A stretch of 64,000 nucleotides of DNA from Alcanivorax sp. DP30 (GTDB taxonomy: Bacteria; Pseudomonadota; Gammaproteobacteria; Pseudomonadales; Alcanivoracaceae), in contig NZ_WTUY01000004.1 in assembly GCF_009882945.1 (NCBI RefSeq), positions 148,858 through 212,857 of the forward strand. The letters run 5' to 3'. The notes under the pieces are model-generated. The model saw nothing but the letters and a program-made list of their open reading frames with translations, searched no databases and was not told the DNA's origin. Position 1 is the first letter of the stretch; each line of letters starts with the position of its first letter. The translations under genes and the position numbers were made by a program. This document shows, piece after piece, positions 24,620-33,711 of the stretch.

Positions 24620-24780
24620 CCTCACTATCGGGAACCCCGCCCCCCATACCCGAACCCTGATCAGGGCACCGAGCCCAAAAGCGCCATTCGATCAATTACC
24701 CGATACCCAAAACCCGGCAACTATTCCCTATCCCCGAATCCAGTCGTAGCTCGTAGCTCGTAGCTCACCACTCGCCGCTC
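24610..24780. repeat. Compound heptad region 6 between xerC and ubiD
   Basis: At 24746-24780 there are three exact GTAGCTC units followed by ACCACTC and GCCGCTC. Just before, at about 24695-24740, a different word appears (TACCCGA, TACCCAA, AACCCGG, then TCCCTAT, CCCCGAA). A looser CCC-containing series begins at about 24625. Two words therefore lie side by side. A TATACT (24794-24799) serves as the likely -10 box for ubiD. Confidence 0.65.
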
Positions 24781-24840
24781 ACCCCCAGCCTGCTATACTC
24801 GCATCAAACCTTTCTGGTTACCCTGTCTACAAGGAACACC

Positions 24841-26313
24841 ATGAAATACCGCGACCTGCGAGACTTCATTAGCCAGCTGGAACAGCTCGGCGAACTCAAA
24901 CGCATCACCGTACCGGTGGACCCCAAGCTGGAGATGACCGAAATCTGCGATCGCACCCTGCGTGCCGGCGGACCCGCCCTGCTGTTTGAAAATCCAGTGG
25001 GCTTTGGCACCCCGGTACTGGGGAATCTGTTTGGCACCGAGCGACGGGTCGCTCTGGGCATGGGCCGTGATTCGGTGGAGGAACTGCGCGAGCTGGGTGA
25101 GCTATTGGCCTTCCTCAAGGAACCGGAGCCCCCCAAGGGGTTTCGTGATGCCTGGGAAAAACTGCCGGTATTTCGCAAGGTGCTGAGCATGTCGCCCAAG
25201 GTATCCAGCAGCGGCCCCTGTCAGGACAAGGTACTGGAAGGCGACGCGGTAGACCTGTATCAACTGCCCATCCAGACCTGCTGGCCCGGCGATGCCGGTC
25301 CGCTTATCACCTGGCCACTGGTGATTACCCGCGGCCCTCACAAGGAACGCCAGAACCTGGGCATCTACCGTCAGCAGTTGATCGGCCGCAACAAGCTGAT
25401 CATGCGTTGGCTCAGCCATCGCGGTGGGGCACTGGATTTCCAGGAATGGCAGCAGGAACATCCCGGTGAGCCCTTCCCCATCTCGGTGGCGCTTGGCGCC
25501 GACCCGGCCACCATTCTTGGTGCCGTGACCCCGGTGCCGGACACCCTCAGCGAATATGCGTTTGCCGGGCTGCTACGCGGCTCCAAAACCGAGCTGGTGA
25601 AATGTATCGGTAACGACCTGCAGGTACCCGCCAGTGCCGAATTCGTCCTCGAGGGTCACATTTACCCGGATGAAATGGCCGACGAAGGCCCGTTCGGGGA
25701 CCACACCGGCTACTACAATGAAGTGGAACGTTTCCCGGTCTTCACCGTCGAACGCATTACCCACCGCCGCGACCCGATCTACCACAGCACTTACACCGGC
25801 CGACCACCGGATGAGCCCGCCGTCCTCGGCGTGGCCATGAATGAAATCTTTGTGCCGATTTTGAAGAAACAGTTTCCGGAAATCGTGGACTTTTATCTGC
25901 CCCCGGAAGGCTGTTCCTACCGCATGGCGGTGGTGACCATGAAGAAGCAATACCCCGGCCACGCCAAGCGCGTGATGATGGGGGTGTGGTCCTTCCTGCG
26001 CCAGTTCATGTACACCAAGTTCGTGATCGTTTGCGACGACGACGTGAATGCCCGCGACTGGAAGGATGTGATGTGGGCCATTACCACCCGCATGGACCCT
26101 GCCCGGGATACGGTATTGGTAGAAAACACCCCCATCGACTATCTCGACTTCGCCTCCCCGGTGGCCGGCCTGGGTTCCAAGATGGGCATGGATGCCACCA
26201 GCAAGATGCCCGGCGAAACCTCGCGAGAATGGGGCCGAGCCATCAGCATGGACAAGGCTGTGAAGGAGAAGGTGGATGAGATGTGGGCCAGTCTAGGAAT
26301 GAATAATGAATAG
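24841..26313 (+). CDS. ubiD: 4-hydroxy-3-polyprenylbenzoate decarboxylase UbiD
   Basis: This enzyme decarboxylates 4-hydroxy-3-octaprenylbenzoate in ubiquinone synthesis using prenylated FMN. The 490-aa sequence starts [22 protein letters not shown] and contains the prFMN/metal-binding region ([18 protein letters not shown]) and the catalytic E-R-E elements in [14 protein letters not shown]-type sequence ([21 protein letters not shown]). The last codons (MNNE, then TAG) lie in heptad element 7. The UbiX partner is not in the window. Confidence 0.97.
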   Translation: MKYRDLRDFISQLEQLGELKRITVPVDPKLEMTEICDRTLRAGGPALLFENPVGFGTPVLGNLFGTERRVALGMGRDSVEELRELGELLAFLKEPEPPKGFRDAWEKLPVFRKVLSMSPKVSSSGPCQDKVLEGDAVDLYQLPIQTCWPGDAGPLITWPLVITRGPHKERQNLGIYRQQLIGRNKLIMRWLSHRGGALDFQEWQQEHPGEPFPISVALGADPATILGAVTPVPDTLSEYAFAGLLRGSKTELVKCIGNDLQVPASAEFVLEGHIYPDEMADEGPFGDHTGYYNEVERFPVFTVERITHRRDPIYHSTYTGRPPDEPAVLGVAMNEIFVPILKKQFPEIVDFYLPPEGCSYRMAVVTMKKQYPGHAKRVMMGVWSFLRQFMYTKFVIVCDDDVNARDWKDVMWAITTRMDPARDTVLVENTPIDYLDFASPVAGLGSKMGMDATSKMPGETSREWGRAISMDKAVKEKVDEMWASLGMNNE

Positions 26314-26449
26314 TTAATAACGCGCGAACCCGGTCCTGATAGCCTTAAGCGCAAGAAGCCGCGACCAAACCATGGGCGCGGCCTCTTAGGTCTCAATACG
26401 GATTGAATCAGTTCCGCGACGTTATTAATTATTCACTATTAACTATTAA
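26300..26449. repeat. Heptad-armed inverted repeat element 7 (word TGAATAA) with central hairpin
   Basis: The left arm reads TGAATAA, TGAATAG, TTAATAA (26300-26320). The right arm reads TTATTAA, TTATTCA, CTATTAA, CTATTAA (26422-26449). The GC-rich hairpin at 26353-26387 sits in the middle. The right arm is almost the same as those of elements 5 and 11. Confidence 0.9.
26353..26387 (+). terminator. GC-rich hairpin inside heptad element 7, likely ubiD terminator
   Basis: AAGAAGCCGCG-ACC faces GGGCGCGGCCTCTT with a short loop, followed by weakly T-rich DNA. The core matches the hairpins at 17561, 54052 and 57990. Confidence 0.65.
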
Positions 26450-26491
26450 TTGCCTTTCTTGTACCATGGTGCCAAACAATAACATGGATGA

Positions 26492-27856
26492 ATGATGGCA
26501 CTTCTCGACTCCATTGACCGACGCGGCTTTCTGAAAGCACTGGGCAGCGCAGGTGCGCTGAGCGCGATGGCTCCGCAGACGCTGCTTGCTGACACCGCAG
26601 AGCCCGCCGCCCCGTGGCAAAACTGGTCGGGCAATCAGCAGGCCACCCCTGATCAGTTACTGTTCCCGCGGGATGAAAAAACCCTGCGTGACGCCGTCAC
26701 CGCCAGCACCGGCACGCTGCGCGCCTTTGGCGGCAGCCATTCCTTTAGTGGCATTGTTCCCACCAATGACACCCTGATTTCCCTTGAGGCCATGGCCGGG
26801 CTGCGTGACCAGCAAGACAACCTGTTCACCTGGGGCGCTGGCACCCGGTTAGGCATGGCCAGCGCACAGGCTTATTCTCTTGGCCACAGCTTTACCAATG
26901 AGCCGGACATCAATCTGCAATCACTGGCCGGCGCCATTGCCACCAGTACCCATGGTACCGGCAGCAAACTGACCAGCTTGTCCGGACAAGTGGAAGCACT
27001 CACTCTGATGCTGCCCAGCGGTGAAACCCTGCATCTGGACAAGAAAGATGGCGACCATTTTCTGGCCGCCTGTTGCAGCGTCGGCGCACTCGGCATCGTC
27101 ACCGACATCACCTTCCGCCATGAACCCGCCTATCGCCTCAAGGAACACACCTGGACGTTGCCCCTGCGCGAGGCCATGGATTTTGTCGAAAAGGAAAAAG
27201 ACAACCTTCGCCATATCGAGTTTTTCGCCTTCCCGCTGGGCAACCAGGCCATCGTCAAGACCATGGAAGTCACCGACGATCCCCAGGACAGTCCGCCCCG
27301 GGAAGATGACAACGAACTGCTGGAAACCATCTGCAAGGTAGCCATGCATGCGGGCTGGCTGACACCCTCCCTGCAAAAACTGGTCACCCTGTTTGTGGAA
27401 GACAGCACTTTTGTGAGCGGCTCCCCTACCGTTTATGGCAACCGCCGCACGGTACGTTTCAACGAAATGGAATACACCGTTGCAGCACAAGACGGCATGG
27501 CCTGCCTGGAAGAGGTCTGTGACACCCTGCGCAAGGAAGACATCAATGTGTTCTTCCCCATCGAGTTCCGCTATGTCGGCCGTGATGACCGACTGCTCTC
27601 CATGTTCCATGAACGCGATGGTGCCAGCCTGTCGATTCATCAATATTTCGCGCAAGACTACCAGAAGGTATTTGCACCGGTGGAGCCCATTCTGAACCGC
27701 TACGCCGGTCGCCCCCATTGGGGCAAGCTGCACAACCTGACCCGCCAGGAGCTGGCCGAGCTATACCCGGCCTTCGATCGCTTTCAGGCGGTGCGCCGTG
27801 AACTGGATCCGCAGGGCAGGATGTTGAATCCGCATTTGATGCGGCTGTTTACGTGA
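26492..27856 (+). CDS. Tat-exported FAD-binding D-arabinono-1,4-lactone oxidase-like protein (454 aa)
   Basis: The N-terminus has a twin-arginine signal (DRRGFLKALGSAGALSAMAP), so the folded flavoprotein is probably exported to the periplasm. An FAD-binding (PCMH/VAO-type) domain follows (LRAFGGSHSFSGIVPTNDTL; INLQSLAGAIATSTHGTGS), then the D-arabinono-1,4-lactone oxidase domain (PIEFRYVGRDDRLLSMFHERDGASLSIHQY; HWGKLHNLTRQELAELYPAFDRF). Family members oxidise sugar lactones or alditols with O2. The substrate here is unknown. The neighbour downstream is another RR-signal enzyme, which suggests a shared periplasmic pathway. Start codons at 26492 and 26495 are both possible. Confidence 0.9.
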   Translation: MMALLDSIDRRGFLKALGSAGALSAMAPQTLLADTAEPAAPWQNWSGNQQATPDQLLFPRDEKTLRDAVTASTGTLRAFGGSHSFSGIVPTNDTLISLEAMAGLRDQQDNLFTWGAGTRLGMASAQAYSLGHSFTNEPDINLQSLAGAIATSTHGTGSKLTSLSGQVEALTLMLPSGETLHLDKKDGDHFLAACCSVGALGIVTDITFRHEPAYRLKEHTWTLPLREAMDFVEKEKDNLRHIEFFAFPLGNQAIVKTMEVTDDPQDSPPREDDNELLETICKVAMHAGWLTPSLQKLVTLFVEDSTFVSGSPTVYGNRRTVRFNEMEYTVAAQDGMACLEEVCDTLRKEDINVFFPIEFRYVGRDDRLLSMFHERDGASLSIHQYFAQDYQKVFAPVEPILNRYAGRPHWGKLHNLTRQELAELYPAFDRFQAVRRELDPQGRMLNPHLMRLFT

Positions 27857-27932
27857 CAATGCGTTCGACCAAAGAGGGCGGAGACAAGCATCCACCTATT
27901 TCTGCGCTGCGAACCACACTCTGGGGTAACAG

Positions 27933-29213
27933 ATGAAACGCCGAGGATTTCTTATCGGGCTGGGCGCCCTTGCCGCGGGTGGCTGGCTACTGCGCCCGGA
28001 CAACAAGGGAGCGCCCCATGCGGCCTATTTCCAGGGCATCAATGACACCCTGAAAACCACCGGGCCGGGCCGGCCAGTGATGCTGGTGGACCGCCAGCGT
28101 CTGGCCGATAACTGCCAGACCCTGATGACGCTTCTGCCCAGCCGCTGCAACTTGCGGATTGTCGCCAAGTCACTGCCCAGTGTGCCGTTGATTCAGGACG
28201 TCATGACACACACCGGCACCAACCGGGTAATGGTTTTTCACCAGCCCTTCATGAATGCGCTTGCCGAGGCACAACCCGATTGCGACATGCTGCTGGGCAA
28301 GCCCATGCCAATACAGGCTGCGCGACAGTTTTATCGGGAATTGGAGAACGCCAGCGGCTTTGATGCTGACCAACAGCTGCAGTGGCTCATCGATGGCCTG
28401 CCCCGGCTGGAACAGTATCTGGCCCTGGCCCGCGAGCAAAATCGGCAGCTGCGAATCAACGTGGAAATCGATGTGGGCCTGCACCGGGGCGGCCTTACCG
28501 ATCCTCAGCAGCTGGACGCCCTCCTGGCGTTGATTGCCGCCAATCCTGAGCACCTGATTTTCAGCGGCTTCATGGGCTACGACGCCCATGTAGGCAAACT
28601 GCCGGCCTTTATCCAGAACGCCGACGAGGGCCACCGGGAAACCGAGGCGATTTACCAATCCTACATCGAACGCCTCTACAGCCAGGCGCCGCAGTATCAG
28701 CAGCAGACGCTGTGCTTCAACGGCGCAGGCAGCCCGACACTGGCGCTCTATGACAACGACACGGTACTCAATGAACTCAGTGCGGGCTCCTGTCTGGTGA
28801 AAGCCACGGACTTCGACCTGCCCCTGCTGGATGGATTCCAGCCCGCCGTGTTCATTGCCGCCCCGGTGATCAAATCCCTGCCCGGACTGGCCATGCCGGG
28901 CCCGCTGCCACTCGGAAGCCTCTGGAAAGCGTGGGATACGAATCGTCAGCACACTTACTTTGTCTACGGCGGATACTGGAAAGCAGAACCGGTGTCTCCA
29001 GCGGGAATTCAGGCCAACCCGGTGTACGGCGTCAGCAGCAACCAGATGATGTACAACGGCAGCAACGAAACGGCCCTGAACATGGACGACCAGATTTTTT
29101 TCCGCCCCACCCAGAGTGAATTCGTACTGCTGCAGTTCGGCGATCTGGCGGTCTGGGAGCACGACAGCATCAGCGAATGGTGGCCGGTGCTGCCCCAGGG
29201 AGCCGGCGCCTGA
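27933..29213 (+). CDS. Exported fold-III PLP enzyme, DSD1/D-threonine aldolase-like (426 aa)
   Basis: The N-terminal MKRRGFLIGLGALAAGGWLL is a Tat-like signal or anchor. The alanine-racemase-fold barrel follows, with the PLP lysine in LRIVAKSLPSVPL (residue ~73) and INVEIDVGLHRGG, and a D-serine-dehydratase-like C-terminal domain (NGAGSPTLALY; ELSAGSCLVKATDFD; NQMMYNGSN). Relatives cleave D-threonine or dehydrate D-serine in the cytosol. An exported version is unusual, because PLP must be inserted before export, which is consistent with Tat. It starts 76 nt after the lactone oxidase and is likely co-transcribed with it. Confidence 0.85.
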   Translation: MKRRGFLIGLGALAAGGWLLRPDNKGAPHAAYFQGINDTLKTTGPGRPVMLVDRQRLADNCQTLMTLLPSRCNLRIVAKSLPSVPLIQDVMTHTGTNRVMVFHQPFMNALAEAQPDCDMLLGKPMPIQAARQFYRELENASGFDADQQLQWLIDGLPRLEQYLALAREQNRQLRINVEIDVGLHRGGLTDPQQLDALLALIAANPEHLIFSGFMGYDAHVGKLPAFIQNADEGHRETEAIYQSYIERLYSQAPQYQQQTLCFNGAGSPTLALYDNDTVLNELSAGSCLVKATDFDLPLLDGFQPAVFIAAPVIKSLPGLAMPGPLPLGSLWKAWDTNRQHTYFVYGGYWKAEPVSPAGIQANPVYGVSSNQMMYNGSNETALNMDDQIFFRPTQSEFVLLQFGDLAVWEHDSISEWWPVLPQGAGA

Positions 29214-29293
29214 CGATCGCCTTTCCGTGCCGGGAACATGTTGGCCAAACAGGGCTCTAACAGGGAGAGACATCCACTCAAGGACGTTCATTC

Positions 29294-29653
29294 ATGAAAA
29301 CCCTGATGGCAGCCGCCCTGCTGATACTGGCAGCGTCCGCCAGTGCCGATAGCGACATGCTGCACAGCAGCGCAGACATTTCTGCCCATACCGCCGCAGG
29401 CACACCGGTGCAGTTGAAAGGCGAAATCCTCCAGTCGCTTGGCAACGACCGCTATCTGCTACGCGACCGCGAGGGCAGAATTGAAATCCAGCTACCAGGC
29501 AAACTCACCGCCGGACAAACCCTGGACCCGGGTACCCGGCTAACCATTTCCGGCGAGGTCGAACAGACGTCGACCCACCCTCGGGTAGACGCCCACAAGC
29601 TCCACTCCCTGAAAAGCGCCATCAACCCGGCGTCATCGACGATCAGTTACTGA
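29294..29653 (+). CDS. YgiW/YdeI-type BOF (bacterial OB-fold) periplasmic protein (119 aa)
   Basis: A signal peptide (MKTLMAAALLILAASASA) is followed by a single OB fold: VQLKGEILQSLGNDRYLLRDREGRIEIQLPGKL...GTRLTISGEVEQTSTHPRVDAHKL. This matches the YgiW/YdeI/OmdA stress-tolerance family, small periplasmic proteins linked to peroxide, cadmium and peptide resistance. It lies 80 nt after the PLP enzyme in the same direction. Confidence 0.85.
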   Translation: MKTLMAAALLILAASASADSDMLHSSADISAHTAAGTPVQLKGEILQSLGNDRYLLRDREGRIEIQLPGKLTAGQTLDPGTRLTISGEVEQTSTHPRVDAHKLHSLKSAINPASSTISY

Positions 29654-29964
29654 GAGGGACGCCCTCGCACTGGAAGCGGATTAAACGACGTACAACATGC
29701 TCTCCGCCCTTGTGTCTGGTGCAAGATGCCCCCCGCCCGCCCCTATTCCCCTCTTCGGGGGAACCCTCAAGCCACTGACAAAATCAGGACAGATCATTTT
29801 CCAATGCGATTCACTTCCATTGGATATCAACATGTTACCCGCCCACCCCCACCGCCGCAGGCCACTGCAAACGATGACATTGACCACTGGCACAGTTTCG
29901 TTGTAGCTTTACCCTGTTCACACAGATAGAACAAGAAGACCCGGAAAGTGAAGAGAGCACAGCC
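29654..29964. other. Intergenic region, no gene seen
   Basis: This region of 311 bp has one small hairpin (TTCCCC/GGGGAA around TCTTC, 29746-29763) and a TTGACC at 29880-29885 that could be the -35 box of the following gene. The short open frames have no ribosome-binding site or recognisable product. Confidence 0.5.
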
Positions 29965-30885
29965 ATGACTACAGCCCAGCGTCATCTGTTAAAACCTCGT
30001 AAAGTGGAGTTCGACTTCGCGTCCACGCCACTGCACTGGTTACGCAACGATCCCTTCTCCACCCACATCATCAACGGTATCCACATGCTGCTGCCCGCCG
30101 GCGAACTGTGGTTTTGCCGGGTCTATAACCAGGCGCTGCCGCTAGTGACCGATGAGGCGTTACGGGAAGACGTTAAGGGCTTTATCCGCCAGGAAGCGAT
30201 TCACTCGCGCCAGCACAGCAAGGCACAGACTTATCTGGAAGCCCATGGATTGAGCGTTGACTACGTACAGCGTGCGGAGTGGTTGTTCGACACCATTCTC
30301 GGAGATGCGCCCTTCGGGATGAAATTCCTGAAACAGCGGGCCTGGGAAAAACAATGGCTGATTCTGCGAGTAGGGCTGATTGCGGCCATCGAGCATTTCA
30401 CCGGCGTACTGGGACAGTGGGCCATGGACAACGACACCTGGGAAGAAAATGGCGATGCCGCCATGGTGGACCTGTTCAAGTGGCACCTGGCCGAAGAAGT
30501 GGAACATCGCACCGTCGCCTTCGATCTGTTCGAACACCTGTGCAAGAGCGAACTGGGCTTCTATGTCAGCCGTCAGGCACTGATGGCCATCGTCTTCCCG
30601 TTGTTCCTGTATTTCATCTCCGAAGGGGGCCGTAGCCTGGCCAAACAAGATCCGGATCCAGAAGCACGCCGTATTGGCCGCATGCTGCTTCCCCGCATCC
30701 TGCTTGAGCTGCAGAAGGTCGGAACGCGAACCCGCAACGTCCCCACCTTCTCATTACTGCTGCGCGCCACCGCCCGCTGGGTCTCCCCCCGCTTCCACCC
30801 GATCGACGAAGGAGACACTGAACAAGCGCTGGCCTACCTGGCCCGATCCCCCGCCGCACAGGCTGCGGCAGCAATGAACGCCTGA
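29965..30885 (+). CDS. PF10118-type predicted metal-dependent hydrolase (306 aa)
   Basis: This helical cytosolic protein starts RKVEFDFASTPLHWLRNDPFSTHIINGIHMLLPAGELWFCRVYNQALP. It carries repeated Glu/His motifs (RQEAIHSRQHSKAQ, residues ~73-86; AIEHFTGVLGQW; HLAEEVEHRTVAFDLFEHL), which together resemble a ferritin-like di-metal site and match the PF10118 family. The reaction is not established; members often sit near lipid or hydrocarbon oxidation genes. A second family member is encoded at 36125-37054, also beside oxidative enzymes. Confidence 0.85.
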   Translation: MTTAQRHLLKPRKVEFDFASTPLHWLRNDPFSTHIINGIHMLLPAGELWFCRVYNQALPLVTDEALREDVKGFIRQEAIHSRQHSKAQTYLEAHGLSVDYVQRAEWLFDTILGDAPFGMKFLKQRAWEKQWLILRVGLIAAIEHFTGVLGQWAMDNDTWEENGDAAMVDLFKWHLAEEVEHRTVAFDLFEHLCKSELGFYVSRQALMAIVFPLFLYFISEGGRSLAKQDPDPEARRIGRMLLPRILLELQKVGTRTRNVPTFSLLLRATARWVSPRFHPIDEGDTEQALAYLARSPAAQAAAAMNA

Positions 30886-30908
30886 CAGCCGTAACCCGGC
30901 CTCCGGCA

Positions 30909-32393
30909 TCAAATGTCCGGAGTCTTGTCGAACCAGGGCGCAGCTTGCTCAAGCTGCGCCGCCAGCGACAGCAGCTTGCCTTCGTCGCCATGGGCACCCA
31001 CGAACTGGGAGCCCAGCGGCAAGCCTGCCTCGGTCCAGTGCAACGGCACCGACATGGCCGGCACACCGGTGACGTTGGCAAACTGGGTAAACGGCATGTA
31101 CTTGAAATTCTCCAGCGCCATCTGCTCAATCATGCCGGTTTTCATCAACAGCTTTTCTCCGCCCACCTTGAGCAGCATCTTCAGCGCATTCTGCTGCCAC
31201 ATTGGTGTCGCCATGGCACCGATGCCCGCTGGCGGCATGGCCAGTGTTGGCGTCAGCCAGAAATCATACTGTTCCAGGAAAGCATCCATCGCGATCATGT
31301 ATTGCTGCCAGCGGGACTGACACTTCACATATTCATGGGCAGGGGTTGCGCGCCCAAAGGCCGCGATGGCAAGGGTGTCCAGTTCGAAACCCTCATCGCC
31401 ACAGCCAGTGAGTGCCTTCACCTCATCCACTTCCGCCGCGCACTGCCCGAACCAGACTGTCAGCCAATCCATACACATCTGTTTGGCGTCCATTTGCGGC
31501 TCGGCCTCTTCCACTTCATGGCCCAGATCCCGCAACAGCGCAACGGTTTTTTCCACGGCCTTCACCGCCTCAGGATCCACCTCTTTGCCCAGCGGAGAGC
31601 GCGTAGAGAAACCAATGCGCAGACGTCCCGGCTTGCCACTACCCGCCACCACATAACGCTGTTCCGGTGGCGCGATATGGAACAGGCTGCCACGCTCATC
31701 CCCCTGCTCCAGGTCCAGCAACAAGGCACTGTCACGCACTGAGCGGGTGACCACATGATTCACCGCAATACCGTGCATGGCTTCGGTAAACGTGGGTCCC
31801 CATGGCGTACGCCCACGACCCGGCTTGAGACCAAAAAGCCCACAACAGGCAGCGGGAATACGGATACTGCCACCGCCATCATTGGCACCAGCCAACGGGA
31901 CAACACCAGCAGCAACCATGGCCGCGGAACCACCGGAAGAACCACCCGGCGTGTGGCCGGTATTCCAGGGGTTGCGCGCCGGACCAAAAGAGTCGGGCTC
32001 AGTGATACCCTTGGCACCGAACTCCGGGGTGTTAGTGCGACCAAACGGCACCAGCCCGGCCTGCTTCCAGCGTGCAACCAGCGTTGAATCCTGCTCGGCA
32101 CGAATGTCATGTTGTTTGCGCGCCTTGTTGCCCCGGTAGTCCGGCTGTCCGCCTATCTCCTGAAACAGATCCTTCACCAGCATTGGCACCCCGGCCAAGG
32201 GCCCACTCAGAGAGGCAGCCGCACGTTGGCGCGCCATCTCATAGAGTGGAATGATCAGGCCATTCAATTGCGGGTTGACCGCCTCCGCCCTGGCAATTGC
32301 CAGCTCCAGCAATTCACTGGCGGTCACCTCCCCTTTGTTAACCAATTCCGCCAGGCCAATGGCATCAAACTTTCGGTATTCTTCGAATTTCAT
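30909..32393 (-). CDS. Amidase, amidase-signature family (494 aa)
   Basis: This is a Ser-cisSer-Lys hydrolase of amides. The catalytic Lys lies in VPMLVKDLFQEIGG, and the cis-Ser and nucleophile Ser in GGSSGGSAAMVAAGVVPLAGANDGGGSIRIPA. The substrate is unknown; the length fits aryl- or acylamidases rather than GatA, and no gatB/C is near. I chose the ATG at 32393 because AGGAG lies 5 nt upstream, whereas the longer frame starting at 32438 has none. It is divergent from the dehydrogenase-like gene at 32538. Confidence 0.92.
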   Translation of the reverse strand: MKFEEYRKFDAIGLAELVNKGEVTASELLELAIARAEAVNPQLNGLIIPLYEMARQRAAASLSGPLAGVPMLVKDLFQEIGGQPDYRGNKARKQHDIRAEQDSTLVARWKQAGLVPFGRTNTPEFGAKGITEPDSFGPARNPWNTGHTPGGSSGGSAAMVAAGVVPLAGANDGGGSIRIPAACCGLFGLKPGRGRTPWGPTFTEAMHGIAVNHVVTRSVRDSALLLDLEQGDERGSLFHIAPPEQRYVVAGSGKPGRLRIGFSTRSPLGKEVDPEAVKAVEKTVALLRDLGHEVEEAEPQMDAKQMCMDWLTVWFGQCAAEVDEVKALTGCGDEGFELDTLAIAAFGRATPAHEYVKCQSRWQQYMIAMDAFLEQYDFWLTPTLAMPPAGIGAMATPMWQQNALKMLLKVGGEKLLMKTGMIEQMALENFKYMPFTQFANVTGVPAMSVPLHWTEAGLPLGSQFVGAHGDEGKLLSLAAQLEQAAPWFDKTPDI

Positions 32394-32537
32394 GAAAACT
32401 CCTGCTCTCCCATTATTGCCAAACCGGAACGGCAGCAACCGCTTTACTGTGGCATAGTCAGCGCTTCAATATGTGCCAAATTGTTAACGCCTGACGCTCG
32501 ACATTAGCGCAATAGCACACTGTGCAGAGGGGAGAAG

Positions 32538-33548
32538 ATGAAAGCCATCGGGTTCAATCAACCGCGTACCATTGATGACGTTCATGCGCTGGAAGATATT
32601 CAGCTGGATTTGCCCAGCCCCGGCCCGCGGGATCTGCTGATATCGGTACAGGCAGTATCCGTGAATCCCATCGACACGAAACTTCGCCAGCGGCCGCTGG
32701 AGCAGCCCGGCTACCGTGTTCTGGGTTTTGATGCGGCAGGCGTGGTGGAATCCGTAGGCAGCGAGGTAACGGGCTTCAAGAAAGGGGATCGGGTCTGGTA
32801 TGCCGGGGCGGTTCAGCGCCAGGGCAGTAACGCCGAACATCAATGCGTGGACGAACGGCTGGTGGCCCGAAAGCCGGACAGCCTGGGCATGCAGGAAGCA
32901 GCAGCACTACCGCTCACCGCACTCACCGCCTGGGAAGCACTGGAGGATCAACTGGGTTTTCGGCCCGGGGAGTGCAACGGCAAAACCCTGTTGGTAATTG
33001 GCGGCGCCGGTGGGGTGGGCTCCATCGCCATCCAGTTGGCAGCCCGACACTTTGGCCTGCGTGTGATCGCGACGGCCGGGCGCGAGACCTCCGCCAACTG
33101 GTGTGAAGCCATGGGGGCCCATGCGCTGGTGGATTACCGCGAACCGCTCCTGCCTCAACTGGAAGCACTCGGGGCGCCCCAGGTGGACGGCATTTTCATC
33201 ACCCAGAACCTGGATCACTACTGGCAAACCGCCTGCCAGGCCATCGCCCCGCTGGGCGGCATCTGTGCCATCGTCGACGCCCGCGGACCGCTGGACCTGA
33301 ACCCGCTCAAGGCAAAAAGCGCCCGCTTCTGCTGGGAATTTATGTTCACCCGCGCCATGTTCGCCCAGGACATGCAACGTCAGGGCGACATCCTTAGACA
33401 ACTTGCCGAGCTGGTGGATACTGGCACGATTCAAACCACGCTTAGCGAAGGCATGGGGCCGATCAACGCCGAAAACCTGAAAGCCGCCCATCGACGCCTG
33501 GAGGAAGGGAATACGATCGGCAAGCTGGTGTTGGCGGGCTGGGAATAA
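32538..33548 (+). CDS. MDR-superfamily zinc-type alcohol dehydrogenase-like / NADPH:quinone oxidoreductase (336 aa)
   Basis: The protein has a GroES-like N-terminal domain (SVQAVSVNPIDTKLRQRP; VLGFDAAGVVESVGSEV) and a Rossmann domain with VIGGAGGVGSIAIQLAARHFGLRVIATAG. Zinc-binding cysteines are absent, so it belongs to the zinc-independent quinone-oxidoreductase/enone-reductase branch that reduces quinones or activated alkenes with NADPH. GAGGGGAGA-type ribosome-binding sequence precedes the ATG. An imperfect hairpin lies after it (33602-33639). Confidence 0.9.
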   Translation: MKAIGFNQPRTIDDVHALEDIQLDLPSPGPRDLLISVQAVSVNPIDTKLRQRPLEQPGYRVLGFDAAGVVESVGSEVTGFKKGDRVWYAGAVQRQGSNAEHQCVDERLVARKPDSLGMQEAAALPLTALTAWEALEDQLGFRPGECNGKTLLVIGGAGGVGSIAIQLAARHFGLRVIATAGRETSANWCEAMGAHALVDYREPLLPQLEALGAPQVDGIFITQNLDHYWQTACQAIAPLGGICAIVDARGPLDLNPLKAKSARFCWEFMFTRAMFAQDMQRQGDILRQLAELVDTGTIQTTLSEGMGPINAENLKAAHRRLEEGNTIGKLVLAGWE

Positions 33549-33601
33549 GTCGGGCTTGCCCCCACGCATTACCCCTGCATTGGCGGCGGTCTATTCAGAG
33601 C

Positions 33602-33639
33602 AGCACCACGGCATCCCGATAGAGGGATACCGTAGTGCC
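33602..33639. terminator. Hairpin between the dehydrogenase-like gene and the monooxygenase gene
   Basis: CACCACGGCATCCC faces GGGATACCGTAGTG around a short loop. There is no T tract, so it is a weak candidate terminator between the two convergent genes. Confidence 0.4.
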
Positions 33640-33711
33640 AAAGGACTCATACGGGCAGCAGCCCCTCATGCACTACCATGTATTGAGGGGCCGTGACGCC
33701 TGTCGCCAGGA

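Noticed and set aside
24746-24780. GTAGCTC tandem repeats considered as a CRISPR array
   Set aside because: The units are contiguous 7-mers without spacers, and no cas genes are present.
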